NCBI RefSeq assembly: GCF_963678975.1
Contig: NC_089279.1
Span: 29,365,525 to 29,429,524 of the forward strand
Length of the DNA: 64,000 nucleotides
DNA from: Dysidea avara
Lineage: Eukaryota > Porifera > Demospongiae > Dictyoceratida > Dysideidae
Reading direction: 5' to 3'
This document shows positions 1 to 10,349 of the stretch, one piece after another. The position numbers were made by a program, and so were the translations under genes. A model generated the notes under the pieces. It ran no database searches and was not told the DNA's origin. It worked only from the letters and a program-made list of their open reading frames with translations. Within the stretch, counting starts at the first letter, position 1, and every line of letters begins with the position of its first letter.

Positions 1-7
1 CTTTCAG

Positions 8-1838
8 ATGCCACTGACAGCTCCATCTAGCATTGATACTCACACAGTGGTAAGAAGTTTAATATTACTAGAGGTCATGTGATACATTACATAATTCTAT
101 CTTCTATTTGCAGGAAAGGCCAATCTCTAGTAGTAGGTCACAGTCTGCTAAAGCTACTAAAAATACTGCCATTAACAGTGCACAAAAGACCAAGAGTCTA
201 CAACCACTGTCAAATAGGGGAGCTTATGATTCAACTTTCCACCATAATTCTGCTGAAGAAAGTGGCTACAATATGCTGGATCATGGCATGGATAAGGGGA
301 CCAGATCATCAGTCATGTCCCAACCTTATTCTTCCCTAGAACATTCAGGTGGCAATTCTAGTAGGAAAACTAGCTATAGTTCTTTACAGTCTCCAGGAGA
401 TAGCACAATTGATGAGGTGTATGAGTACCCACCAGATCAAGATCCTAGTAATATGCTTATGCCATCAAGAGCTGAACAATATGGAAGATTAGATCACACC
501 AGTAGATACACGCCTGAGCTGCCACAGAGAAGGAAGTCCAGCCAACAAAATGAATATGGGACGCTAGATCATTCTGAGGAGCTTAGAAGTTATCCAGGTG
601 TGTCTGCTCAGCAAGACCAGCAGTATGGAAAGTTGGACCATTCTAGTCGCACTCCTGAACTACCTCAGAGGAGAACTGTTTCTCAATCATCTGAATATGG
701 CAAATTAGAGCATTCTGGTCACCGTAAAACATCAAATACTATTGTTGAGTCAACAGGTTTGCAAGAAAATGAATACGGCAAGTTGGATCATGCTAGTCAT
801 ACGCCAGAACTGCCTCAAAGGAGAATTGATTTTCAAGAAAATGAATACGGCAAGTTGGATCATGCTGGTCATATGCCAGAACTGCCTCAGAGAATTAGTT
901 CTCAAGAGAATGAATATGGAAAATTACAGAATTCTCCATATGAAACTCCTGTAGGCTTACAGCAGAATGAATATGGTAGGTTTGATCATGATGGTCACGT
1001 ACCTAAACTAGCCCCTCAAAGAAATGTCTCTCCACAAGAATACGAGTTGTTAGTACACTCTAGCCAACAATCTAACAATCAGGACAATGAGTATGGGAGG
1101 TTAGATCACACTGGTCACACACCTGAGCTTCCTCGTAAAGGAGTAATTGTACAAGATGGTGAGTATGGCAAATTAAAACGTTCTTTTCAACCAGATACTT
1201 CATCCTCTAACCAGCAAAACAACCGCCATAGTGAATACCACAAGTTGCAACTTGGCACGGAGTCATCTGCTGCTGATCAAAGTGAGTATAGCCGATTGGA
1301 TCAAGTCAATCAAAGTGGTCAACAGCAATATAGTCAGTCAAAGCCTTCCTCGCAATCCTCTGCAGTGTACCAGAATGAGCCGGGCAGGTGGGCTGAAACA
1401 CAGGGTAGTTCTGGTGACCAACACTACAGTGTTCCAAGAAAGTTACACCTTGCTTCAAACTCTGTACCGTCGTCTGCACCCTACCAAGGCCAAATATCTG
1501 AAAGTGCTGGTGAAACAAACTACAGTCAGCTAAGGAAGGTAAAGGAATTTTCTACACCACAGAAAGATAATGTACCCTCAGGTTATGAGACTTTCAAACG
1601 AGAACATGGAACATCTGTTAGTTCTGCTATCAGTTCGTACAGCAGCGACCCAGAAGATAACACTGATGGAATGCAGTCTGAAGTTACTCAATCTGGTGAT
1701 GGTGAATACTCCATGCTTAGCCCTATAGTTTCTGATGGTGTTGATAAATTTCTTGTTGGACAATCCAACAGTGCTTCACATGTCAAGCAGAAAACTCATG
1801 CAAAGCAAAAACCAATACCTAAACCAAGGCATACTTGA
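8..1838 (+). CDS. 3' part of a gene for a tyrosine-motif-rich protein (YxxL array)
   Basis: Two exons are visible. Exon 8-49 lies between an acceptor (ctttcag) and a donor (gtaaga). It encodes MPLTAPSSIDTHTV in the frame that continues into the large exon 114-1838, which follows the acceptor tatttgcag and ends at a TGA. The gene continues left of the window, so the true N terminus is unseen. The visible 588 residues are hydrophilic and low in complexity, with no membrane segment. They repeat a unit like NEYGKLDHAGHTPELPQRR, with about 19 YxxL/F tetrapeptides (YGKL, YGRL, YSSL, YNML, YETF) spaced 15-35 residues apart. The C terminus KPIPKPRHT looks like an SH3 ligand. Motifs of this form are known as SH2-docking (ITAM/ITIM-like) or clathrin-adaptor sorting signals. 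I infer a cytoplasmic receptor tail or a scaffold that is tyrosine-phosphorylated. I do not recognise the gene. Confidence 0.8.
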
Positions 1839-3679
1839 TATAATTGTGTTTCATTTTTATATGTATTATTTTTGTTCCTTTTTAATCTTCGATATTGTTT
1901 TATACACTTATTTTGCTATGTAGTATATATAATGCTATAATGGGTATATTACAATTAATCACTCGTATACTTTGAATACTAACAGTAACCTTTTTGTGAC
2001 TAAACCAGTTTTGTGTAGTAAGTCATCATCTTGTGGTATGCTTATACCAGTACCAATAGACTAGAAAGTAGGCGAGTAACAGCTACATTTAGCTATTTCT
2101 CTGGATGAACTGTACATGCAGTTAGCAAGTTTCAAGTGCCTAGTATGAACTTTGGTGTGGTTTGGAAAAATTGTCTTGGTTGTCTAAATTTCCTGTCAAA
2201 TTTTCAAATTAAGAAAATTCTGGTTTTGATGATCATCCATATACAAATTAGAGTGACTTGCTTAATTAATGTTGCCAACTGCTTGTTAGGAAATAATATA
2301 GATAACCCAGTATATATAGATTGCTATCTTAGAACCTGTCAATCTTACCTATCTAAACTAGCCATATGCATTGTAATAGTTTTGGTACCTGCCTATTTGA
2401 CTGCTGTATTAGAATATTTCAATGTACACAAATGTTGTAATCAACTTTATAACATACTAGCATTGGTACCTGCCCTATGTGCAGGACCATCTCCACATTT
2501 TAATGCCACGAAGAGGGACTAAGCATTAAACACCAGCACTGCTAATGTAGCTATGTAGGGTACATGGTGATGTCACATTTTTTAAAGAGCATGAGGTTTT
2601 CTTATGTCATTAATGATGCAAAACACTAAAGTTTATTGTTTATGGTTTTGACAGGAATGTAGTTTAATTATTCAGTGCATCTTCCCTACCAGTGACTTCA
2701 ACGTGCTGTATAGAACAAACGAAACCTTTGCTGCTTTACATGAGAACTAATGCAACAATAATTAATATATTGGGAACCAAGCATAAATATTAGTGTCCTA
2801 TATTTGCTGTGTAGCATGTATGTCGATAGTGCTTTAAAGTACATGATCCTTATGCAGTACATAATAATTTATAGTGAAGCATGCATGCAAGGCTAGCTAA
2901 TTAGTTAAACTGCATGTGAGCTAAGGCAATTGTATACAGTATACCCTACGTTACATACAGGTTGTGTACACACGGTACAGTTTCAGTTTCTACATTTTGA
3001 TGTTTACCTTACCGACTGTCACAAAGAGAAATGAACTTGAGCATAATTTAAAGTCAACACAATTTGCAGTTATAGTTACTGCATGGCAAGCAAAAGTTCA
3101 GAACTTGTCCTATGCACTTTCAGTTCTGATGTTGCAGTGACACATATACCTCTTGCCATACAAAAACCCAGTTTTGAAACACCTGCAGTGTAATTGACCA
3201 TTAAGGTAATGTATGAATCTTTAGAGTGAAAGCATGTAAGCAGGATAGTGAAACAGTTGTGCCAGGTCAGATGCAGTTCCTCGGTGTAAACTATGGATCT
3301 GCATGGTTCCAGTATTATCATTTTTCAGATGCACAGTAGTATTTGTTCAATCATGCAAGCTGCCTATTACTACAGTAGTATTGAGGTAAGTCTGAACAAA
3401 CAGTTTTTCATGTCAGTGCACACCTATGTGCTTAAAACAAAGATGTAGATATTCTGGATACTGGTGAAAGAAGCTTTTACCTACTCTAATACAACACACT
3501 GGACCAACACACAGATTTACAAATATGTTGGCAATTAGTCTGCCCTGTCCCAAAAGTGCTATAAGAGTCCCTATTATGTGAGGTAATTCAGTGCCAGTGC
3601 TGAAAAATTGATCATAAGAGTTTGTAGATGAAGAGTTGCATGGAACAGATAGAGCAAAAAGGTGCATCAAAAAGGTCCC
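1839..3679. other. 3' flank of the YxxL gene; no further gene seen
   Basis: AT-rich sequence following the stop codon, presumably beginning with the 3' UTR. The only recognisable item is a diverged copy, at about 2640-2740, of the body of the repeat that occurs twice at 3780-4345. It carries the block starting ggttttgacaggaatgtag and a cttccctacc stretch. Short open frames here have no recognisable content. Confidence 0.6.
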
Positions 3680-4345
3680 AAAAGTGAAAAAAAAAGTTAT
3701 GACCTAGGCGGGGATTGAACCCTGGCTGGTTATAATAACTTGGGGTTAGGGGAGGTGCACAAATCGCCACAGTTGTTTATCAGTGGTTTTGACAGGAATG
3801 TAGCTCAACTTTTCAGTGATCCTTCCCTACACCAGTGCCTTCATCGCCCTATAAAGAGCGAACAAAAGCACGTATTTATTTGCTACAACAACACTCGAGT
3901 TGCCAGATGATGGGCGTTTAATTTCGCTAAAGTTCCGCCTCGATACATACTTTGCATGCCAAGATATGATGAGCTAAAAGTCGTGTTTTAAAAAGGTGTT
4001 CACAAAAAGGTACTGAGTAGAAAGAAAAAAATCTGTCAACACGTGGATTTGAACCCACGACCTCTTACATGCTAGTCAGGCGTTCTACCACTTGAACAGT
4101 ATGTACTGTGGTTTTCAAAGGAATGTTGCTCAAGTTTTCTCTACACCTTGGCCTTCTACGCGCTGTAGAGACCGAACGGAAGCACGCGTGAACTCGTGAT
4201 AACAATCTTAGAGTAGGCGGATGATGAGCGCTTCATTATCAGCACAGACTATGTCGATTCGCGCCAAGTCTGGTGAGTAAGCAGCGTGACCGTCAGACAG
4301 ACAGACAGACAGACAGCTTTTCAGCTTTATATATATAGATAGATA
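3680..4345. repeat. tRNA-related SINE, two tandem diverged copies
   Basis: Each copy has a tRNA-like segment on the minus strand (B-box-like sequences near 3710-3730 and 4035-4060) followed by a shared body. The body contains gttttgacaggaatgtagct or its variant, an 'ttccctacacc' block, a 'gagcgaac' block and a 'gatgatgggcg' block. The second copy ends in (cagaca) repeats followed by a gata tract. A third body copy is at about 2640-2740, and another tRNA-like head is at 30180-30262. Pol III-derived heads joined to a conserved body fit a SINE family. Confidence 0.65.
4027..4100 (-). pseudogene. tRNA-like sequence (SINE head), Ala-like anticodon AGC
   Basis: Read on the minus strand it has a D-arm (GTTC/GAAC around AAGTGGTA), an anticodon-loop-like CTAGCAT, and a T-arm with CGTGG/CCACG around a TTCAAAT core. 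The acceptor stem pairs at only about five of seven positions and the anticodon stem is poor. It is therefore more likely a tRNA-derived SINE promoter than a working tRNA gene. Confidence 0.5.
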
Positions 4346-4854
4346 GATTATGTTCAGGATGTCTAGACAATATTACAAGTGATTTAATTGAGGAAAAGCA
4401 CAAAGAATACATGATTAAACTCAAGGATCTCTTTTCATTTATTTTAGATTGTAAGAAAAGAAGTCAACAAAGTGATTTGTCATCAATTTGTCACACCTGA
4501 TCGCTATACAGTTCTATCATAGATAATAGACACCCCATATGGTTCTATAAACTGATAATGAAAAGTTAGTTTGTTATGTATTAGACAGTAAATTGGCCAT
4601 ATCTTTGGAATGCTTCAATGTATCATCACAAAATTTTCACACAAGGTAGATAACCACTAAGTGCCTCATTGTAGCTATAAAAAAGAAAATTGACCAATGT
4701 GCCAAAATGCATGATTTTCCAAAATAGGGTCAACATATTATAGGCTCACATATGTACCTTCATAATTTTTGACATAAGATATCGCATGCATTCTGCTAAT
4801 AGTAGTATAATGCAATTATTCATGTGTTTACATCCAGCAGTACTCCTCTTTGGT
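4346..4854. other. intergenic, nothing recognised
   Basis: AT-rich sequence between the SINE pair and the last exon of TRAP-1. I see no coding exon or clear repeat. Confidence 0.5.
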
Positions 4855-7800
4855 TCAAACTTTCCTGGTAGAACTTGCAGAGTAAGAGTACAAGTTGTGA
4901 CCTACGTAAGTATGCAATAAATTAAACATCTAGGTATGTAGGTAGTAGCAATGGCTTTAATTTTTAGCTAACTCTAATGATTCACCTTTTCTGCTCATGA
5001 ATGTTACATTCATCACAGTGGGGCTGACTGACAACCAAGCAAATGCTCCATGTTCCTGATCTTTGTCTTTTTTTCCATAGTAGAATTTGAGTGCGTTAGG
5101 AGGAATATTTGCCTGAGGGACCAGATAAGATGACCACATGTTAATCACTATGCAATACCTATACAATCAAACAGCCATTCGTTCATTTAGAGTAATGTAA
5201 TAGAGTACACACCTGATGACAAAGTACTCTAATAGAACAGTCATTTAAACGTTTGGATATTGGACTGTTCATTTAATTGATGTTTGGATAATAATCTCTT
5301 CACTGTAATCTGAATATGCAGCTCTTCAGTACAGAGCTGTTCATATTGCCAAGCATACACTCTACAACTTCCTTTACAAAGTTAGCATCTCCTAACATCA
5401 TACCTTATTGTCATCAGAGTCTTCAGTTTCATGACCAGCTCCAGATAAGAAGTATTCTACAGTGCTGTTATCCTCATGGATGTGTTGCATGTCATGATCG
5501 TGGCCACAGAAATAAGCACTGACATTATATTTTATCAACATTGGCCTTAGTCGGTCTTTCAAACCTTCAGTAGGACCATGCCTACCAATTGACCACACTA
5601 GAAAGAAGACAAAAAATGCAGAAGGAATTGTGTATAATCATTCTGCACAACAGTGAATCAACTGACAGGTGGAAATGCATGGGAAACATGAACAGTTCTT
5701 ATTCAGTCAAATACACATGGCATATTGCTTTAATTTGTAGTAACGGAGTAATCTAATTTATGCATTGTATCAAGTAATGAGTGGTGTGTAACAGATATTA
5801 TATGTCTATACCTTTGCAACTACCATATATAGAGAGAAACTTTGGCGGGGGAAAACTTTAGCGAATTTGCCAAAGTTTTAATCCACCAATTACTTATAGC
5901 ACCTCAGATTTAAAGGTCAAGCTAGAATTTTCCAAAGTTTATTTTGCCCAATGCAATTTAGCGTGCTATTCACCAAAGTTTCCCTCTATATGGTATTTCT
6001 TAAATACATGATAAGGAAGTAATCTAGCTTGTAACACATGACAATTGAAGTAGTATCATGTGTTGGAGGGAACTATGAGAAAGTGATATCAATGTAGTTG
6101 ATGAAAATGGCAACAAGGATTGTTCTTAAAATGGACACAGCAGAGCTGGAATACTTTGTAGTAGCTATATATAGGCTGGACTTATAAGTGACTGGAACTG
6201 GGAAAACCAGTCTTATCACTCATGACAGCAAGTTTGATTTTTTTCCACAAACACAAAACTACATGAATACATCATTAAATTTCACTATCATAATCAGCCA
6301 GAGATAGCTGCCATGATCAGTGTATGGATACTCTGGAAAGGTAAGGAATTAATTGAAAATTTGGTGCATGTAGCTTCAACTTGGCAAGCTATATATGACG
6401 AATGCTTAAAACCAGTAAGACTGGTTTTCAAATCACTTAGCATACTCTATGACACAACAAACACCAATTATTCATCTTCTCAGGTGTAATAAGGGATTGA
6501 ATTTAGATTGCAGACAGTTTCCAAAAGTTTTTAAAAGCCATGAAAATTATTATAGGTTCTTTGTTCCCCTAATACAGATCCCCCAAAAGAGCTGGTAAAG
6601 GAAGGTATTTGTGAAATGCCAAAATTATATAATTGAGGCAGAAGACCTTCAACAAGGTACATCACCAAGACATTACAATGGCAATCTTCACCTAGCTCTT
6701 TTCACCTAACAGACAGATGACTGACATAAATACTACATCATCCTTGGCACAAAGCAAACAATACCATAATGTAAATATAATCTAATTGCATTCCTGGTTT
6801 GACAAAAGTGAGCAACAGTGACCAGATGTTTGAATTCTGGCATGCAAGACTACGCCCAGTATGAATACACATACAGGAAGTCAATTTTTAAACACTGCTC
6901 TTGGTAAGTTACAAAGGCTTCAAATACTAAAGTGCAGACATTTCTAACTACAGTGGAACCTCAGTTATCCAGACCCTATACTCATCCAGATTCTCGAACT
7001 ATGGAAATGACTGCTCTATTAGAGTAGTAACTATTTGGGTATTTGATAATACTAATATTTTTAAAAAATGTTCTTTATACACAGTTTCAGAGATATGGAC
7101 TTTTCAGACTTATCTTATGGACCACCCTTAGTCCCATGCAAGGGATTCGAATAACTGAGGTTTCACTGTAAATTAATTTTCTTCATCTAGACACATACGT
7201 ACCAGGATAATGGCCTACCACAAACAGCCACTCTGCAGCTGATGTTGATAAGGTCTTCTCAATCCACTCCCACTGGTCCTCAGCAGCATTCAGTGAGGCA
7301 GGACCACTTGGTGGCAACCATCTTTTAATTGGATCAGTTGGACCACAAAGGATTATAGTGTCAATAAATACAAATTGTATTTCAGCATCAGTACCAGGAA
7401 TTGAAAAAGTCTATGATAAGTACAAACTATGGAAATCTAAGGCTGTAAAGCCAAACATTTGTTACCTCAGTATAGTAATAGTTTGGCATGTACCATCGAG
7501 TTGATTTCTCTGTGTATGCCACTTGTGCTGAAACATTTCCATGATAGTCGTGATTACCAGCTACTGCGTACCATCTTGACTGAAGTGATTTGGCTGTGAA
7601 CACATCCTATGGTGACAACACAAAAAGTGTAATGATTGCTAAAGCATGGATACGTATGTAGCTAGCTACAATGGGTGTAACTAAATATACCCATTATGGT
7701 CTGACGGCGCCCGCTTTTTACTTGGCGGACGCCGCCAAACATAGCCGTCAAGGACTTGACCCTTTACCTCAAAGGTTTCTTTAAACCTTGGATCGTCTAC

Positions 7801-8037
7801 ATCCGTAACTCCGTCTTCATAAAAGTTATCCCCGACAACTATAGTGAAGTTTGCATTAATTCCAGAAGCGACCTTTCCCATCTGTTCTGCGATATCATCT
7901 TCCGACTTGGTGTAGTAGGGCTTTTTTGGCTTGCCACCCCAGTCTCCAAGAACTAAAAACCTTATTGTACCGTCTTCTGCTTGAATACGACAGATACAAG
8001 TGTACAACAAAATCGCCAAAATCCACAAAGATGCCAT
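4855..8037 (-). CDS. TRAP-1: tartrate-resistant (purple) acid phosphatase, six exons
   Basis: Binuclear metal phosphatase of the ACP5/TRAP family, predicted to be secreted or lysosomal. Exons, in transcript order: 8037-7768, 7606-7466, 7410-7203, 5597-5404, 5112-4986, 4901-4855. All have GT-AG borders and the joined frame is open for 328 residues (human ACP5 has 325). The N terminus [20 protein letters not shown] is a clear signal peptide. Metal-ligand motifs follow in order: [25 protein letters not shown] (completed across intron 3) and GHDHDMQH. An acidic, proline-rich loop ([17 protein letters not shown]) corresponds to the cleavable TRAP loop. The tail exon encodes [18 protein letters not shown] and NVS are possible glycosylation sites. 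Exon 5 also reads on to a stop at 4957, but the tail exon, matching that of its paralogs, makes the spliced form better. This is the most diverged minus-strand copy. Confidence 0.92.
5821..5995. mobile_element. MITE with TACCATATAGAGGGAAACTT-type ends (copy A)
   Basis: The ends are inverted repeats (left TACCATATATAGAGAGAAAC; right, inverted, TACCATATAGAGGGAAACTT), both running into ctttgg-rich sequence. A second, rearranged copy is at 57647-57860. It lies in intron 3 of TRAP-1. No coding capacity. Confidence 0.7.
6951..7168. mobile_element. MITE, Tc1/mariner-like, TA target duplication
   Basis: Terminal inverted repeats CAGTGGAACCTCAGTTAT and, inverted, CAGTGAAACCTCAGTTAT are flanked by TA on both sides. 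It lies in intron 3 of TRAP-1 and carries one copy of the dispersed CTCTAATAGAG motif near 7010-7028. Relatives with the CAGTGRAACC end are at 26038, 49033 and 52974. Confidence 0.75.
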
Positions 8038-8096
8038 GTTACTAGAAAACAGCGCTATTATATGATGGGTGGAGTCTATTAATATTGTAGAGTACA

Positions 8097-9075
8097 CATC
8101 GTGCAGCAGTAGCATGCAGCAACAAGCAACAGTCTCTGGCTGTAGCAACAGCAGAAGCGAGCACCAGCAGCAAACAACAACCGCACCAACACAATGCAGC
8201 TAGCAGCAGCAAGAACCCCCAGATCTGAGAGCACCACCAGCTAGCAGCAAGCACCTGCAAGCAACACCAGCCAGCACAGTTAGCACCAAGCATAGGCGGC
8301 GGAAAGGGAGGGGGGCTAGGGGGCTAAAGCCCCCCCCCCCCTCAGAATGATATCACACCGAAATTATCCTTCTTGGAGTGGGCTGAAAACCGTGATAAAG
8401 ATCGAGTAATAGAGCAGTCGCTCTATTAAAGCAGTGAGTGTGTAGCGAGCTATGTAAGGATTTTTATGTAGTTTATCAGCTATAAATGCGTAGCTGGTGA
8501 GGTGGAAAGCTATTGTCAGTTTTTTGGTCTCACATTATCAAACCAGAGATAACTCTGGGTCAGCCCAGCCCCCTCCTCATATCAACTACTTCCTCCGCCC
8601 CTGGCACCAAGTAACAAAGCTAGCAGCCATAAACACCAGCAACAGCAAGCACTACACTGTTAAAAAGAAGAGTAACCACAACTCTCAAGGAGTTCCCAGT
8701 GTAGGGAGGATTTAACACCCCTGCATGGAGAGTAACCATTACTCTAAAGGTGTATATAACTGGGGAGTAACACATGCTCTGAAGGTGGTGTCACTTACTC
8801 TTCAGAGTAATGGTTATTCTCTTCAGAGTGTTGGTTACTCTCCATGGGGTGTTAAATCCTCCCTACACTGGGAACTCTCAGAGTGGTGGCTACTCTTTAT
8901 TTTTAACAGTGTAGCAGCTAGCACCATGCAGCAAGCAATAGCAACACCATGCAGCAACTAGCAGCTAGCAGCAGCAACTAGCACTAGCAAACAATAGACA
9001 CGTGCAGCAGCTATCAACAGAAGTAGATATCAACAGCAGCAAGACGTAGCAGCAGTTGCTACCATTGATGCTCAA
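8097..9075. repeat. degenerate AGC/AACA-rich low-complexity tract, split by a MITE
   Basis: Upstream of TRAP-1 exon 1, about 8097-8285, 8625-8650 and 8912-9060 are dominated by agcagcaac and ctagcagc-like triplets. The MITE at 8655-8911 interrupts the tract. A C13 run is at about 8328-8341. Open frames across the tract are by-products of the composition. Confidence 0.6.
8655..8911. mobile_element. MITE with long terminal inverted repeats, TA target site
   Basis: Ends CACTGTTAAAAAGAAGAGTA and, inverted, CACTGTTAAAAATAAAGAGT are each flanked by TA (8653-8654 and 8912-8913). The inverted similarity extends about 95 bp inward through the block CCCAGTGTAGGGAGGATTTA. The interior repeats units like gagtaacca/ttactct, so the element is almost entirely self-complementary. 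Confidence 0.8.
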
Positions 9076-9188
9076 TCACTGATGACATGAGGCAATCAAA
9101 ACTATATTATTATGTATTATTACTACATGGATATGGTCAAACAATCAGCCTGCAATGTGAAAGTACTATGCCTGGCTATGTAGCTAGC

Positions 9189-9318
9189 TAAAATGTAAGA
9201 GTGTAAACAGTTTTAACTCAGTAATCTAACACACTAAAATGTAAGAGTGTAAACAGTTTTAACTAATCTAACACACTAAAATGTAAGAGTGTAAACAGTT
9301 TTAACTAATCTAACACAC
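9189..9318. repeat. tandem repeat, about 44-bp unit, three copies
   Basis: The unit aaaatgtaagagtgtaaaca followed by gttttaactaatctaacaca is present three times. The first copy carries a small insertion. It lies just downstream of the TRAP-2 tail exon. Confidence 0.8.
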
Positions 9319-9387
9319 ATATAGATTATTGCATGCTGATAAAACTAGCTAGTTTTGAAGGCCACCACAGTACTGATCATGTTGTCT

Positions 9388-10317
9388 TCACACGTTCCTT
9401 GTTGGTTCCATGGAGTAGAAATATATTGGATATCCTACAGAATGTGTAACATTCTGTATAATTAAGTGTACACTTATTTGCCATACATATTTACCAGTCT
9501 GATCAACAAATGACACATTCATGGATGTAGGACTGATGGATACCCAATTAAAGGCTCCAATTCTGCTGTCTAAATCTATGTTTCCAAAGTGATACTTGAG
9601 TGAAGCAGGCGGAATGTTGTCCTATGAAGTACACATAATATTATGGCGTATTATAACGGTGTTGTATTGCCAGCTATATGAGTGAATTATTACATAGATA
9701 CCTTATAAATAATTTATTTCAGTGTATATAGCTAGACACCAACTGTTTTTCCTATCAAGTTTTGTAGTGGCTTTTTACAGAGACTAAAATCTGTGTAGCT
9801 ATACGAGTTATGTAATCAGCTTCACTCACAATATTATCTGCTGAACATCTTATTCCATGGCCTGCTCCACTTATGAAGTACTCCACAGTACCATTCCATT
9901 CACGAATATGTTGCATGTCATGTTCATGACCACAGAAGTAGGCAGAAACATTATACTTGATCAACATTGGCCTCAGTCTTTCTACCAGTACCTCAGTAGG
10001 CCCATGAAGTGATATTGACCACACTAAAGAGTAAGCCATACATGTTCAAGAATTATAGCTGTAGTCGTGTAAACGCATACACACACTTATACATACATAC
10101 ATACATACATACATACATACATACATACATACATACATACATACATACATACATACATACATACATACATACATACATACATACATACATACATACATAC
10201 ATACATACATACATACATACATACATACATACATACATACATACATACATACATACATACATACATACATACATACATACATACATACATACATACATAC
10301 ATACATACATACATACA

Positions 10318-10349
<32 letters not shown>

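Noticed and set aside
2136-2522. 128-codon frame as a gene
   Set aside because: AT-rich composition, no recognisable domain, and it lies in the 3' flank of the YxxL gene.
4027-4100. Functional tRNA-Ala gene
   Set aside because: Acceptor and anticodon stems pair poorly and the sequence is part of a dispersed repeat.
4957-5166. TRAP-1 ending by read-through at 4957 (GESLELAKN) with no last intron
   Set aside because: A sixth exon at 4855-4901 has a good acceptor, the right phase and the family tail pattern (GHNLYSYS...TRKV). The donor after AAAG also matches the paralogs.
10091-10346. CRISPR array
   Set aside because: No repeat-spacer structure is present. The regular repeats here are microsatellites and eukaryotic tandem repeats.
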